From positions 28,130-92,129 of the forward strand of contig JALQPE010001831.1 of assembly GCA_030407315.1 (NCBI GenBank): 64,000 nucleotides of DNA, in the 5' to 3' direction. A program made the translations under genes and the position numbers. Shown here piece after piece: positions 30,501 to 41,100 of this stretch (position 1 is the first letter of the stretch; the number at the start of each line of letters is the position of its first letter). The notes under the pieces are model-generated. The model was not told the origin of the DNA. It searched no databases and saw only the letters and a list, made by a program, of their open reading frames with translations. The DNA is from Asparagopsis taxiformis. Lineage: Eukaryota; Rhodophyta; Florideophyceae; Bonnemaisoniales; Bonnemaisoniaceae.

Positions 30501-31355
30501 ATCTTCAATGCTGCACTCTGCGGTTGATTTTTCTCCTTCCGAGCTTCGATTGTTCGCGTCACTGCGGAATGCTTTAAAGATTGGTCGAGTCTGGACATCT
30601 TTCAGAGCCCATGTGCTTGGGAGTACAATACGAACTTTCGCCATTCCTCCACAATTGTCTCTGTCATCTGTTGTTCCACGGGTTCCTACTGCACCTCGAT
30701 GCTGTGCAGCTCTTGCCCCGCTCTTTCGAAGGTCTATCGGAAACTCTATGTCACAGCTCTTTGCATAGCAGTGTTTCCTCAAGAATGGTAGTATCTTCTG
30801 TCGCATCACAGAGTCCGACGGGACATGCTCACTTGGATCTCTGCGGAAATTCATTCCGAACAGGGTACCTTCATAGTGGGCTCTTGTCATTCTTTGAGTT
30901 CCACTCAGCTGAAGAGCCCCATACATTGCAGGCCATCGTAGTAGTGCCTTGAAATCACCACATGCTTCATCCCCAGCATTTGGGTCTATCGGGCCTCCAG
31001 TTGAAATAGAATCAGAACCTCGTCCGGTTGCTTCTTCCGATTCCATTAGCGTGCTCGATGCTATGTAGATGTCACTTCCAGCTTCATCGTTGTTGCTGTA
31101 CACATCAATACAACCTTCTATTGTGTCACCCATAGGGATTGGGGACTCCAATAGGTCATCTGTGGTACACTCACGTCGTAGCTCATTACCTCTCGGGATT
31201 TCTTTGTTCATGCAGGCTGCATCACTGCTGCGGATTTCTCCCTGCAGTTTCCCAGGAAGCTGTTCACTGGGACTGGCCACATTGAGTGAATCGAATCTCG
31301 CCTTTGTCCTACGACTTGTGGTTTTCTTTCGAATAGGAGTCCGTCTCGGAGCCAT
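27552..31355 (-). CDS. T2: full-length CMC/CACTA-like DDE transposase
   Basis: 1267 residues and the only complete copy of this subfamily here. The N-terminus is strongly basic (MAPRRTPIRKKTTSRRTK), probably nuclear-localising or DNA-binding, followed by an acidic region of about 130 residues. The core has FLDPVGSIGDYPA (D622, D629), CHIC (648-651), APDHLLSGLAQD (D752, H753), and LIFERMHQPLKK with E940. A region before it (HRLVEFCVHTLPAYG) resembles the helical insertion of CMC transposases that precedes the last acidic residue. Both acidic clusters and the Cys pair are conserved in the diverged T3, which argues for function. AATAAA lies 13 bp past the stop on the minus strand. It is the leading gene of E2. 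Confidence 0.8.
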   Translation of the reverse strand: MAPRRTPIRKKTTSRRTKARFDSLNVASPSEQLPGKLQGEIRSSDAACMNKEIPRGNELRRECTTDDLLESPIPMGDTIEGCIDVYSNNDEAGSDIYIASSTLMESEEATGRGSDSISTGGPIDPNAGDEACGDFKALLRWPAMYGALQLSGTQRMTRAHYEGTLFGMNFRRDPSEHVPSDSVMRQKILPFLRKHCYAKSCDIEFPIDLRKSGARAAQHRGAVGTRGTTDDRDNCGGMAKVRIVLPSTWALKDVQTRPIFKAFRSDANNRSSEGEKSTAECSIEDSFIAKCRRGVLSDPFVRTAVVPIDSDGKKGLKHIYVPDGTAIRIRCHPGARQVAVIERAKGFRKNDRDGGKPKRRRVAVTSLWELHARTIVTYEARHDGEHDVHVEKYLQPRMSHLLEWERQHALRAISQCVIGAGAKGKGTRAGDVITVLLPIGMEEGDIVPHVVLVNRYLKEQVGEASTMLLCFSPGASFAEARKPPDRLGSPNYEEIRVSGVFSDGFGDHRSQWHPASPREDAPCWGKLEDGRNYFVYRFLLYTDDFEPFTSRKGSFGGCYMLPLNLPPRKRGSYQAVRVIGLPPPGVSTNCVLRYIVQDIVRGSTEGFPTKNAEGEDVVVFLDPVGSIGDYPAVSHTLDVLGHTSNSPCHICSFRKYDLSSTGGTKNAYTSVVNGQTSTHARSKYRNASTRKDATETQLRTLGLAAEEGEDLPFHVLSTSLEAVQEEVPKTENGVSVVPAIFDPYRSAVIAPDHLLSGLAQDVLNACISAASPRIREVAELQILGALKKFRMGRQNRLFGTNNLLSMNMSDIFSVLLIAPMAFENAARMMDGKGEGHREKFDGAVKLVVMFQKLVSCISFMPVWWKDGPHEVETADGEGGRNEYILGRTVDYVETLNEYCRKVKGAGAHLDKPNVHRLVEFCVHTLPAYGSVKHVQELIFERMHQPLKKGVRMSNHQSEQLSALELVLADDWQTRVAIVLREIGMEPQHWSSSECSQMVNVLSQELGREIDVEDEVVKNCFQEPVLQLLSQRRGKILSADGEIVTWRGHGGISIDEVKEYMNGKCDMAEGAVGVFKRFFTERYGSGTSGCGKYAEWVRRVSRSTTTEWGRKTVQRSGSLESGAIIHAVCPEQMKCEDGATSQAILYPASRLTSEIMRGRINYEPRFFIVLAFFILRNESARDEQGTAYGVCLGLQKTDEGVFKVEERRRTVIVEMSEGVTEVFGMHYCNGSVCEYDENMREVRHGPGLLEGGEIYALCRRDGFPPRAA

Positions 31356-33118
31356 CTTGATGTTTTTGTTCTTTTCTTCTTCGCTCAGTTTTGTTGCATA
31401 GAATACAACTCTAAACTTCTACGACATGACTACTATCTCAATACAGTATTACTTTTAACCGTTACGAAACCTTTCCAGGGTTTCATTCGATCCAATGAAC
31501 TGGTTCACCACAATTCTTTGTCCTATGCTCATTTCTTTATACACATTGATTGCTATTTCATCCGGACTCAACATCGTTTTGCTATCTTGTATCGCATTCC
31601 CTAACCACAAACCCAACCAAGATGTATCCATTTCCGGAAAACGGCCGTTTATTTCGCAGTGATGCTCTAGGCACTAATACTGAATCTGATTTTCTCATAC
31701 ACGTACTTCCTACTCGTATACTCTACCACATTTTCGGCCCGATTTACAAGTTGGAAGCACAATCTCTCGTTGAATCGTACTCGGTGTGATATCTTAAATT
31801 AGCATAAATTTATATATTGCAATGCAGATTCACTGCTCGCTTGCAACATGAAAATTATAAAATTTCTCCCACACTGCTGTTTCCTAGCCGCCCACATCCA
31901 CGTGGCCCGCTTTGACTGCCTGCCAAGTGTGCTCAGAGCATGCAATGACGTCATCGATATATACCGTCCACATCATCACTGGAAGCGCGGACTCCTCGTC
32001 CAGGAAAGGGCGCCATTTTTCCTACTCCTCGCCTCACCCTTTTCTGTAGGCCCCATATGCTAGTGTTTTTCCTATATTTCTGTAGTGATGACGTCATTAT
32101 AGACTAGAGAAGGCGGTAGAAGATACAATAATTTTGCGCCTGTTCTGCCAGGTCATGTGCTTCAAAGCGTAATTCGCACCCTAGGTACCGTTTTTCTGGG
32201 CCTCCCATCCCACCGCTCTGTTTCAAAATTATCCCTCTATCGTTCTCCTACACGTCATTTCCGCCCGTAGAGTACTACTTAAACAACAGATTCTGGAGAT
32301 CCCTGTTTCCATCTTCATATCCGTCGGAAACAAAGCAACAACCCTGGCCGTGGAAGCCGTATAGATCATCTAAACTGCTTCCAAAGCGTAAGTTTTAGAT
32401 CATCAATACGGCTTCCAAGGCCAAAGTTGTTGCTTTGTCTCCGACGGATATGAACCATGATGGTACGTTTCCACAACTCACGCCACTAACCCAGTTTTCT
32501 ATTTGTTTTCTCTTTCTCAGGTTTCCAGTCGGTGAGTGTTCCACTTCTACTTTCATTTATCTTTCTCTCTTACCACTTCTCCACTACTTTTCTTTTCTGC
32601 CTGTGAGTACATATCTCAATTTGGGATGCAATGGTATTTGTTAAGGTACGTTAGTCTCCTAATCACCATCAATTTCCCTCTCCAATTCAACGTCACTAAC
32701 TTGTTTCCTTTCTCTACATCATTTTTTCTTCTTCTCTTCATTTCCTAGCTTATTCATGCAGCTCAATCAGTTGATAGATTTGTAGACTTTTCTAGTAGTT
32801 TTAGTTTTACTCGTCGGAATAGTGTTAGTTGTAGTATCATTTTTAACATAGGGATTGTTTATTCTCAATTTAGCCTGCGCAAATAAACAAATCCAGAGTG
32901 AAGCTTCCCATATCGCACCCTCTTAGATTGCTACCTATCCTACCGCGTATACCTCTCGCTAGCTCATAGTCACTACGAAATAAAAATTCCTAGCCGTACT
33001 ATTCTGTCCATTCCCATATGAATACCGTCCATGCCCCATCCTCATAGCGCTAGAACTGCCTTCCTCTACCCCAGAAAGATGCCCACGACAGCGTGACGCT
33101 CCATCTCATCCACCACTC
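31356..33118. promoter_or_regulatory. E2 leader: transposase upstream region with an opposite-strand hairpin unit
   Basis: 1.76 kb without a convincing protein gene. The minus-strand transposase promoter must be here. On the plus strand, an inverted repeat (32315-32453) is followed by splice-like signals. There is GTACGT at 32463, CACTAAC, and a pyrimidine tract ending CTCAG at 32520. A second set follows: GTACGT at 32646, CACTAAC, and TTTCCTAG near 32750. Confidence 0.45.
32315..32453 (+). ncRNA. Putative hairpin RNA (imperfect 61-bp stem)
   Basis: The left arm 32315-32375 (TCATATCCGTCGG...) pairs with 32392-32453 (...CCGACGGATATGA). There are roughly eight mismatches or bulges and a loop of about 16 nt, a fold like a microRNA or hairpin-RNA precursor. 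It lies about 1 kb upstream of T2, on the opposite strand, just before splice-like signals. The equivalent place in E3 and E4 also holds a long hairpin of unrelated sequence. Transcription is not shown by the sequence. Confidence 0.5.
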
Positions 33119-33963
33119 CCAGACACCGAATTTTACTATATCAGGACACTACTTTTACTGTCTCCAGGTGCTGCCCAGGGCAGCACGAAATACTGTCTCC
33201 AGGTGCTGCCCAGGGCAGCACGAAACACTGTCTCCAGGTGCTGCCCAGGACAGTGGAAATCACTGTATCCAGGTGCTGCCCAGGGCAGCACAAAGTATTG
33301 TCTACAGGTGCTGCCCAGGGCAGCACAAAGTACTGTCTACAGGTGCTGCCCAGGGCAGCACGAAATACTGTCTACAGGTGCTGCCCAGGGCAGCACGAAA
33401 TATTGTCTACAGGTGCTGCCCATGGCAGCACGAAATACTGTCTACAGGTGCTGCCCAGGGCAGCACAAAGTACTGTCTACAGGTACTGCCCAGGACAGTG
33501 AAAATCACTGTCTCCAGGTACTGCCCAGGACAGTGAAAATCACTGTCTCCAGGTACTGCCCAGGACAGTGAAAATCACTGTCTCCAGGTACTGCCCAGGA
33601 CAGTGCACCGTGTTGGTTCCATCTATTGTCCCAGGCAGCGTATTTCACTATCCGGCCATGTTGCCTTGGCCAATACAAAACACTATCCGCCAACACTGCC
33701 CAGTACAGTAAATTACATCATATCCAACTATTGAATAAATCATTAATTTTTACTGTCTCCATTCACTGCCTCAGACAGTACTGTGAGACAGTGTTTTTTA
33801 CTGTCTGCAGACAGTGTTCCGTACTGTCTGCCAGACAGTGCAAATCACTGTCTCCAAGTGTGGCATTAATTTTCATTTGCCGCATAGTGATTTTTACTGT
33901 CTCAGACAGTAAAAATCACTGTCTCGCAGTACTGTCTGAGGCCCCCTTTTCAACACCGTAGTG
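33119..33963 (-). repeat. E2 5' subterminal array and CACTA terminus
   Basis: From 33165 to about 33600 there is a tandem minisatellite of about 35-bp units: GTGCTGCCCAGGGCAGCAC (a palindrome), then (A)AA(G/A)TACTGTCTACAG. It shades into CTGCCCAGGACAGTG units. After that come dispersed ACTGTCT/AGACAGT palindromes like those at E1's 3' end. The terminus CAACACCGTAGTG (minus strand CACTACGGTGTTG) ends at 33963. Continuous reading frames through the minisatellite are artefacts of unit length. Confidence 0.85.
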
Positions 33964-34240
33964 AAGACCTTGGTTACTCGAGTGATGTGGAATTGTGGCA
34001 GTCTTGCAAAACTGTGCCATGCATGTAGGAAAGGAAAAGAGATCAGTCTGTACGATGTAGAAGCTATGCGGGGTGAGAGGTAGAGGAACTCTAATAGTGC
34101 AGTAGACTGACCGTGCTAATATTTTCAAAGTCATGAATAGGAGTAGATTTAGTTGTGGTAAAGGAAGTATACTACCGAAGCTAGCTTAGGATTGGCAGAT
34201 GCTGCCTGTAGAGGGAGAGGCAAAGCAGTATTCTTGCAGA

Positions 34241-37114
34241 TTATCGCGCACTAGGTGCATCCCAGTAGTTGACTGTTTCGATAGCATCCGCCAATTCTTC
34301 TTCGTCACTTAAAAGGTAGAGATGAGAACGAACCGGAAGACCATATGTTAGGCGATTTTCCGCTGAACTACTGAATCCTTTGCCTCCATGGTAGAAGTCA
34401 CCACGACCGATGAAGAGAGAATACGGTGGCACGTAGATGTCCATAACAGGCGTCTTGTACTTCTCAGCATCTGCACGCGTCAAACAGACGTGGCTGAAAT
34501 ACGCTCCACGAAGCCAGAACCCATCAGCCGCGCTTGCCATCAGAAAGTACGATCTTCCAGGTGGGAAATCGGAATCATTGATGACCACCGGTAGGTCTGT
34601 GTGCAAGTCTTGATCTGGAGCACCATCAGAGGTCAGCAAAAGACGTAAACCGGTTTTAGGAAAGGCCACAGGCTCATGGATTCCTAGGCCCAAGTACATT
34701 AGCTCGGCACAGATTGCTTTGCCGACCTCGAGAATCATCTTGTTCTTGAATTGATGTTCATCCATCTGCTCGAGATCGTCGCAAATCTTCTTCCTTGAGA
34801 TAGAGAACCTTCCCAAACGAGAGGCCTGTTGCTCTGCCGTTACCTCACCCTTGTTTCGAATCTGATGCCAGGGATCATTGGAACTGTCTTCAGCAGAAGA
34901 ATGAACAGGTTTGAACTTCTGGGCGTAGAACGTGAACAGTTCATGTGCTGCGTTGCCCACAGTCGAAGAACGGAAGATACCACTGAGTACATGGGCACCC
35001 AAGAGATTGAGAGTTGACCTAGCTGTTGCAAAGAACTTCTCTGCACAGCAAGCTGGACCACTGCACGCTATACAATTCATATCGGCAGCAGCTGCACTCA
35101 AAATCTCCTGTCGGATTGTTTCGTACAGCTTGCTGTCGATATAGTACTTGACCCTAGAGTCTGACGGTATGGTGTTCGGGAGAATATCCATAATCCGTTC
35201 ATCGACTACCCTGTCGGGGAGGGGATTTTCCTGCTCATCGCTGAACAATGGAATCTCCTCGGTTGAACGTTTAACCGTACGGTTAACTTCCAGTCTTCTG
35301 CGCTTCGGAAGGGGCTCTTCGGACTCTTCTTCTACCTCCGACTCTGCCTGACTGTCGCCGCCAACCCGTAGACTCTCCGTTCTCTGCCGTTTCGACCTGC
35401 GAAGTGTCTCGACTGGCTCATTCACCGCAAGCGGTGGTGCATTGAGAGGGAGACGGAGGAGAACAGATCCCAATTGCTTCTCAGAACCTGCCACAGTGGC
35501 ATCAGGGGTTCCTTGAGCCTGCTCAACTGCAGGAACGGAAGTGGCAGGAGCAGGAGGGGTAGCAGGAGGGGTGGAAGGGGCGGGAACGGAAGCGGCAGGA
35601 AGAGGAGGGGTAGTAGGAGCAGGAGTAGAAGGGGTAGAAGGGGTAGAAGGGTAGAAGGGGTAGAAGGGTAGAAGGAGTAGAAGGGGTAGAATGAGCACGA
35701 GGAGCAGGAGGGGTAGAAGGAGCAGGAGGAGTAGGACCAGAACGGGTAGAAGGGGTAGAAGGCTCATCTGATTGGGGCGTAGATGGCTTCGGCGCATCTT
35801 CAGATGGCTGTTCATTGTGAACAATGACCCTTTGGTCCTCTTCCATGTCCACAACGCCCGTGGGAAAGCGAAGCTGCTCATACATTTCGTCGGAGACGAG
35901 AGCATGCTTCGTACCTCTGTTGTCGTCGGTATTGAAGTGCAGGAGGGTCTCCGCGATACTGTTCGCAATAACAGTCTCCTTTCCTGACCCAGTGTTCTTG
36001 AGCTCGGAGTAGAAATGCTCGAGCGGAGGCTCCATCTTTTGTGAGCAGCAACCGGCTCGGACATCTTGAAAACTTCAATCAAAACACGAACGAAAGGATT
36101 ACCAAATCCTCTTGTCGTCCTACTCAACTGACGCAGATCTCGCATGCGTGTCCAGAGAGCTGTTATGAGCAAGATAAACCTTTGCTGATACTCCGAGCCG
36201 CGACGGAAGTCTGCCATGAAAACGAGATCCATGTTGCAGCCATACATGTCTACGGACTGCTTGAAGACATCGTCGTTGATGTCACGGCCTTCTTTAACGG
36301 CCCTTTCCTGTTCCGCAGCGAGAATTTCCTTGGTGAACATGCTCGGTACGGAACTCCAGAACTCAAGCGCTTTGTTGTTCACAGTCCGGAAGCCTTTCGC
36401 AGCAGTCACGTGCTTGTTGATGGCTTGGTAGCCCAGTTTCGATATCGACAACTGGCTGTCCATGATGACCTGAATGCACTTCCGATTCGGTTCACCCAGC
36501 ATGTCCTTGGTCGTGAGCAGTTGGACCACAGAACACACTCGGTCTGCCAAAGAAACAAGGGCAACATCATGTGTGAGTGTGTTTGCTTGAATGGACAGCC
36601 CGAGTACTTCAAAAGGTGTGAAGTACTCATCGGAAACTTCTTCTGTCCCTGGGCGCCTGATCAAAGCCACATCGATGTTCCTGAATGAAGCAGCATACGG
36701 ATGTTGCCCTTCCGGGTCTTCACGAATGCACTTCTGGAGAGCCGCAACGCGATGGCCACCATCGATGTAAAAGGTTTGAAGGGTGGGGGTTGTGCTGCCT
36801 TCACTAGGAAGGAGCATTTTGCAGGCAAGGATTCGGGAGATTGAGGAGGTGAATCCTTCCCTCAAGAACTTCTCCTTCAGCTCAAGCACTCTCCCTTCCC
36901 TAATATGACGAGAGAATAGGGGGGGTCTGTGCAAATCCAAGGGAGACAGCCTGTGGTCAGCTTTGGGACAGTCTGACAACTGAACCTCGGCGGTGACAGA
37001 GTTATCGTGACCAGGGCTGCGAGAAGGGGCGCGAGAGCGAGCGGAGGCCCGACCGCGAGTCGAAGCGCGAGCAGGGGCGGGGGCAGAGGGTTTGGAGCGA
37101 GTGCGAGGAGCCAT
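34241..37114 (-). CDS. P4: ParB-like/2OG oxygenase-like protein with a frame-displaced middle
   Basis: 957 residues as one ORF. The N-terminus is Arg/Ala/Ser-rich; the ParB-like domain has YIDGGHR (D118). THDVALVSLADRVC and TAAKGF...FWSSVPS follow. The C-terminus has FSDEQENPLPD...SRVKYY, HTD (H838, D840), YHGG (H909) and PVRSH. In the middle (about residues 360-490) the frame encodes Arg/Ser- and Leu-rich nonsense. The next frame (36035-35640) instead reads a sensible continuation (GKETVIANSIAETLLHFN..., SDEMYEQLRF) that matches P1's GERIVFVLVDFHDD region. One indel near 36040 and a second in the GGGGTAGAAGG repeat near 35640 would explain it. The gene is therefore either a recent pseudogene or affected by sequence error. 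Confidence 0.7.
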   Translation of the reverse strand: MAPRTRSKPSAPAPARASTRGRASARSRAPSRSPGHDNSVTAEVQLSDCPKADHRLSPLDLHRPPLFSRHIREGRVLELKEKFLREGFTSSISRILACKMLLPSEGSTTPTLQTFYIDGGHRVAALQKCIREDPEGQHPYAASFRNIDVALIRRPGTEEVSDEYFTPFEVLGLSIQANTLTHDVALVSLADRVCSVVQLLTTKDMLGEPNRKCIQVIMDSQLSISKLGYQAINKHVTAAKGFRTVNNKALEFWSSVPSMFTKEILAAEQERAVKEGRDINDDVFKQSVDMYGCNMDLVFMADFRRGSEYQQRFILLITALWTRMRDLRQLSRTTRGFGNPFVRVLIEVFKMSEPVAAHKRWSLRSSISTPSSRTLGQERRLLLRTVSRRPSCTSIPTTTEVRSMLSSPTKCMSSFAFPRALWTWKRTKGSLFTMNSHLKMRRSHLRPNQMSLLPLLPVLVLLLLLLLPLLLLVLILPLLLLLPFYPFYPSTPSTPSTPAPTTPPLPAASVPAPSTPPATPPAPATSVPAVEQAQGTPDATVAGSEKQLGSVLLRLPLNAPPLAVNEPVETLRRSKRQRTESLRVGGDSQAESEVEEESEEPLPKRRRLEVNRTVKRSTEEIPLFSDEQENPLPDRVVDERIMDILPNTIPSDSRVKYYIDSKLYETIRQEILSAAAADMNCIACSGPACCAEKFFATARSTLNLLGAHVLSGIFRSSTVGNAAHELFTFYAQKFKPVHSSAEDSSNDPWHQIRNKGEVTAEQQASRLGRFSISRKKICDDLEQMDEHQFKNKMILEVGKAICAELMYLGLGIHEPVAFPKTGLRLLLTSDGAPDQDLHTDLPVVINDSDFPPGRSYFLMASAADGFWLRGAYFSHVCLTRADAEKYKTPVMDIYVPPYSLFIGRGDFYHGGKGFSSSAENRLTYGLPVRSHLYLLSDEEELADAIETVNYWDAPSAR

Positions 37115-38139
37115 TGAAGGATGAGGGAAAGCAGGAATGGAGAGAAGCTTGATTGAGTGTACGACCCCGATAACGACGATACAGAGACGATTAAGATAGA
37201 TTTATTTCGCTACTGCAGTCTGATAAAGGATCAAACGTGAACAATCCGTTTCAACTCTGATTTCAATTTTTTGTTTATTTCTAGACCACTTGACTCAGAT
37301 CAAGAGTAATACTCGAAATTCAGTTAATTTCTGCGGCCAAATACAATCGCTATACGACGAGTTCATACTCAAAGTGGCTAAACAGGTACGAGTTGGTCAT
37401 GGTGATTACCCCAAAACCACTCAAGTAATAACTACATAATGCTGAAGTCACATACTTCCCAGCATTTTGCACCAACTCGTGGAGCTGATGCGTACATACC
37501 AAATGCGTCTGTATTCAACATGAACCACGAATAAGTGGGCTTCGGCCAATGAGTGCACTGCACCTGGCTTGAGAAACTAGGAATAATACCCGGTATTATT
37601 TTGGCCTCCCAAAAGCCAGGTGCACCAACGCCATTGGCCGGTGGTAGTTTGGACAACCTCGGCCAATGGGGTTGGTGCACTTGGTCTATACCGACCCAAA
37701 ATAATACCCGGTATTATTTTGGCCTCCCAAAAGCCAGGTGCACCAACGCCATTGGCTGAGGTTATCCGGAGTACCCCAGGCAATGGGGTTGGTGCACTTG
37801 GTCTACACCCACCCAACTTTATACCCGGCCAGACTCCTGTTCTCAGGAACTGAAAATTTTACCGGGGATAGTGAACGATGTAATATAATACCAGGTTTTA
37901 CTATCTGCTATCGTTTCTTGCATCTACTGAAGAGGTTTAGAATTTGCAGCTCCTGTAGGTAGAGCTTTCTGTGGAGAATAGCTTTCTGCATGTGGTGTTT
38001 GTTACATTTGTGAAGTTGATCTGACTATATAAAGAATCCATGCAGTATCTCTTTTATCATGTTCTATTGGAATTGTGTTTATTACTCTACGGATTCATAC
38101 CCAACTAAGGCTTCAACACGGCTGGACAGATGCCCTTCA
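37115..38139. repeat. Intergenic region of E3 with ACCCGGT palindromes
   Basis: No gene is supported. At 37553-37830 three units carry AATAATACCCGGTATTATT (37582-37600 and 37700-37718; a third is degraded near 37821). They are separated by TTGGCCTCCCAAAAGCCAGG and GTGCACCAAC(G/C)CCATTGGC motifs, themselves partly palindromic. This is the positional equivalent of E1's clusters 2-3, between the two ParB/oxygenase genes. It shares the core TACC(G/C)GGTA. Confidence 0.75.
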
Positions 38140-41100
38140 TCACTTCAATTTCGAATTGCCCTCCCAATGTCCAACGACATATTCTCCTTCTTCACTTTGA
38201 TGCTGCTCAGTTTTGAGGAATATGTGAGATCGGATCGGGAACTTGTATTGAAGACCCTTATTGCTCTCAAATCCTTCCTCGTGGTGATAAACATCCCCTC
38301 GGCAGACAAGAACAGAATATGGTGGTACTTCACACCTCTTCATTGGAACTCTGTATAACTCTCTGTTGGGATGGGATAAACAGACATGACTGTAGGGTGC
38401 AAGCACGAGGCCGAATCCATCTGCGCCGCTTGACATCATGAAGTAGGATGGCGGAGAAGGGGGACTGTTAACTTCATCGATTCCCACTTCATAGTCTGTA
38501 TGTCCAGCACGAGGTTTAGTCCGCTCTCCAGTCAGCACTAAAGTAGTTCCAGTGCTGGGGAAGGCCATCGGGTCCTTCCCACTAGTCCTCAATTCCAAAC
38601 CTTCCGCACAAATACCTAGACCGAGCTCAACAATCATCTTCTTCCGATAGAGATTATTATTGTTATCCTCGAGGTCATCACATAAGCTCTTCCGCTTTGT
38701 TATAAAGATTCCTCTGCCCTTCTCACCTTCTTCATCAGAGTTTTTCCCATCCATCATAGCCATGCACCACGGTGTCCAGTCCGGATCTCTGCGGGTGTCA
38801 CCGGATTCAGAGTTCTTCTTGGCATCCTCGAGACGTTCCTCAAACAACGCAGAAAAATGAAGGAGCAGTTCGTGGATCGCATCTGCAGTAGTAGAAGACT
38901 TGAATATTCCGTCCAGAATTGTAAACCCAACCAAGTCTATTTCATTTCGTTTCTCTCGGAAATAAGCCCTCGAGAGAAACTCAGCGGAAACATTTTGTGC
39001 CGAATAGGCACTCGCTGCTGCTTCAGCGACCTCGGCTCGAAGCGTATCGACCAGTTTCCCATTCACATAGTATTTCATTCGACTGTCGGGATGAATGATA
39101 ACAGGCAGTTTCGCTTCTATACCTTCCTCCACATCTTTGTCAGGGACATCATTTTGTTGCCTGTCCGAATACTGACCTCCTTGAACCGCGTGGACTGCAG
39201 CGTCTTTGCCGGATTGCAAATTTGCGTCTTCACGCATCTTTTGCTTCTTCTTCTGCCGCGGCCTGCTGGTATCCTCTCCCACCAGGTCAATAACCTCTTG
39301 AGGGGTGACATCCACCAATTTCCGTTTGGATCGTAGAATCATTGGCGGCGTCTCCGTATTCCTCGGCTTTGCCTTTAAGGGCACGAAACCACTGCTGTGC
39401 TTGGCTTTCATCAACTTCCTAGGCGTAGAACTGGTAACAGGTGTTTCCGTGTCCTCCAGCTCAGGTAAAACAGGTAGGCCGACATCCGCTGTAGATAACA
39501 TAGCGTCTCCAGTGCCATCACCCTGATTTCGTACACCTTTCATCGGGTCCTCCGTTGTCCTTCCAGAAGAATGTTCGGGACATTCTTCGCGGACATCTTT
39601 CGTTCCAGACCCATCGCTCTTCCTAGATTCAGGACCTCCTTCACCATCTCGACCAGTTCTTGGATGACCAACTGACATATTCGCCGGCGACTTTCCACCC
39701 TGCTCTGGTCTGAGCGTGGCACTTCCGGCTGCCACTGGGCTAGGTGGTTGTTGCAGGTCATTTTCATCACCGTGGTCATTTCTTCCTCGATTTGCACCAG
39801 TTGGTTCAAGCTCTTGAGTTCCTACGTTCTTCTGCAACACATCCCCAACTTCACAATCTCCAGGTTTCGAAGAATTGTTCTCGGTAGGCGCAGTAGGCAC
39901 TGCGCGGTCCGTTGTAACCTGCTTTGCGCTTTCGGAATCTGCCGCTTTCCCTGTCGCCTCTTCACCAACCTGTGTTGCAGCACCGACCTCAGCGTTAACA
40001 CGATCCGATATTTCCAGACTGCCCTGTGTCTGCTGTTGGGTAAGTACATTTGGACTCTGTACCACGTCCGAGCGATCAATGGCAGCATTTGAAGTATCAC
40101 CATACGATGCGGATTGTTGTCGTGGTTGAGGTGCAGTATTCCCTTCCAAGGATTTTCGCCTAGTCCGCCTTTCCTGCACACCTATTTCAGGCGCGACGGA
40201 ATGGTCGAGAGAGTCATCCGATAGAATTGGGCCGTTGAAAACCACATAACGGATTTCTTTCATCATAGACCGCGTCAATGCTGCACGTATACCTCTCCCA
40301 GTTGGTGCGTCGGAAGGATAGAAATCTTTGAGGACAGTCAAAATGCGATATCGTATGGTTTTTCGTGTTCGTCCACCTGGCTCCGGTACTTCATGTAACT
40401 TCCTGAAACATGGATGAGGTGAGGAATGCCAGGAGTTTTCTTTCCGTACAGCTTTCTCAAGTATGTCATATATTTCACACATGCTGTAGCACCACTTTTG
40501 CGCGCATGTCTTTAGACTTATACCACCATCTCCTTTCCTACGTTTCCACATCGTCCACATTGCAGTGAGCTCTAGAATGACAAGTTTGGTGTCCACCGAA
40601 GCTTTTCGAAACGCAGAAGCGAATAGGACGTCCACAGTGCATCCCTGCATATTCTTCGAGTCTGGCGGACTAGTTTCAGTTGCAAATCGACTTGGGATAG
40701 CTGACCAATGTTCGAACGCCGGGTTATTTACGTCTCCGAAGCCCTGCGCAATCGAAACGTACTTCATCATGATTCCTTCCTGACAACCTGGAATGACCTT
40801 GTTCTCGACTACAACTTTTGTGCACACATTTACCTTCGCCTTCATCAAGCCCTTCATCATCATGAACTTCATGACCGTACAGACGTGGTCAGCAATAGAA
40901 ACTTCTATCACGTCATGAGTCTTTTCGTTCAGCTTCTGCGATATTCGCATCACTTCAAGAGGATGAAACATTTCACGGGTTCCAGGTGGTCGGATGAAGT
41001 CAACGCTAATGCTCCTCAGTCTCCATCGATCAGCAACTGTCGGTTTGTTTTCCACAATCGACTGCAAAGCGCTGATACGATGACCTCCATCAATGCACTG

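Larger units (their letters stand above)
23202..33963 (-). mobile_element. E2: sister CACTA-like element, interrupted by E1
   Basis: Read on the minus strand it starts CACTACGGTGTTGAAAAGG at 33963. It continues through a subterminal array, a hairpin-bearing leader, intact transposase T2, palindrome cluster 6, and the first 93% of P1b. It stops exactly where E1's terminus begins. 30794-23202 is the reverse complement of window 1-7594 with very few differences, so E1 and E2 separated recently. The remainder of E2 should lie left of the window, beyond E1's 5' end. Confidence 0.75.

Noticed and set aside
33093..33571. Long plus-strand ORFs through the minisatellite
   Set aside because: The unit length keeps several frames open; there is no protein character beyond the repeat.
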